Assembly: GCA_002430545.1 (NCBI GenBank)
Contig: DJCM01000022.1
Span: 1-7,327, forward strand
Length of the DNA: 7,327 nucleotides
Direction of reading: 5' to 3'
From: Flavobacteriaceae bacterium UBA5950
Lineage (GTDB): Bacteria; Bacteroidota; Bacteroidia; Flavobacteriales; Flavobacteriaceae
Shown here: in pieces, positions 7,229 through 7,327 of the stretch
How positions within the stretch are numbered: the stretch's first letter is position 1
How the letters are laid out: each line of letters starts with the position of its first letter
Translations under genes and position numbers: made by a program
The notes under the pieces: generated by a model
The model's input: only the letters and a program-made list of their open reading frames with translations
Databases searched by the model: none
Told to the model about the DNA's origin: nothing

Positions 7229-7327
7229 TTTTAATTGTTGGCTCAAAACATTGAATAGTTTTTGTTTTTCAGCACTGTGTTTAGGAATATTGGCTAGATT
7301 ATGCCATTCGTAAGGGTCTTTTTTGTG
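7223..7327 (-). CDS. Sulfatase, C-terminal end (5' truncated by right window edge)
   Basis: Reading the minus strand from the right edge gives an open frame of 34 codons ending in TAA at 7225-7223. It begins HKKDPYEWHNLANIP and ends SQQLKL. The block DPYEWHNLA followed by a charged, helical tail is the characteristic C-terminal end of type I (formylglycine-dependent) sulfatases of the S1 group, where D-P-x-E-x-x-N-L-A is widely kept. The active-site C/S-x-P-x-R motif lies outside the window, so activity and S1 subfamily cannot be judged. Such enzymes usually work in the periplasm, removing sulfate esters from algal oligosaccharides. Its presence next to GH2, GH16 and galactose genes is the best sign in the window that the substrate is a sulfated galactan. 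Only the short length limits confidence. Confidence 0.8.
   Translation of the reverse strand, partial: HKKDPYEWHNLANIPKHSAEKQKLFNVLSQQLKL

Noticed and set aside
7125..7313. 62-codon plus-strand frame over the galK start and the intergenic region
   Set aside because: It overlaps galK and the sulfatase tail in antisense and its product has no recognisable feature.

Overview
The window looks like part of a sulfated-galactan (red-algal agar, porphyran or carrageenan type) utilisation locus from a marine Bacteroidota, most likely a flavobacterium. The organism call rests on four things seen in the sequence: a type IX secretion (T9SS) C-terminal sorting domain, a Bacteroidota-style surface lipoprotein, A-rich leaders without Shine-Dalgarno sequences, and a gene mix (GH2, GH16, beta-helix protein, sulfatase, GalK/GalT, SGLT-type symporter) typical of such loci. 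The genus and the exact polysaccharide cannot be read from the sequence.

Left half, plus strand (1-3237): three tightly packed genes. First comes the C-terminal end of a LacZ-type GH2 beta-galactosidase (cut by the window edge). Eight bases later starts a 634-residue secreted right-handed parallel beta-helix protein with a T9SS tail and no clear enzyme family. After 34 bases comes a GH16 glycoside hydrolase lipoprotein with an intact catalytic motif. These look like one operon of polymer-attacking enzymes.

Right half, minus strand (7327-3252): the last 34 codons of a sulfatase (cut by the right edge), an 82-base gap holding a plausible Bacteroidota promoter, then galK, galT and a sodium/galactose symporter closely related to Vibrio SGLT. 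galK and galT abut with no bases between them, and galT and the symporter are 25 bases apart. The two operons converge with only 14 bases between stop codons.

Inferred working model: the beta-helix protein (secreted) and the GH16 enzyme (outer-membrane lipoprotein) act on the polymer; the sulfatase and the GH2 beta-galactosidase strip sulfate and D-galactose from the fragments; the symporter brings galactose through the inner membrane; GalK and GalT pass it into the Leloir pathway. GalE, GalM, a SusC/SusD pair and anhydrogalactose enzymes are not in this window. The plus-strand genes are visibly more AT-rich than the minus-strand galactose genes, hinting at different histories. The least explained item is the beta-helix protein, a candidate for an undescribed galactan-active enzyme. 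No RNA gene, mobile element, CRISPR array or convincing intrinsic terminator was seen.
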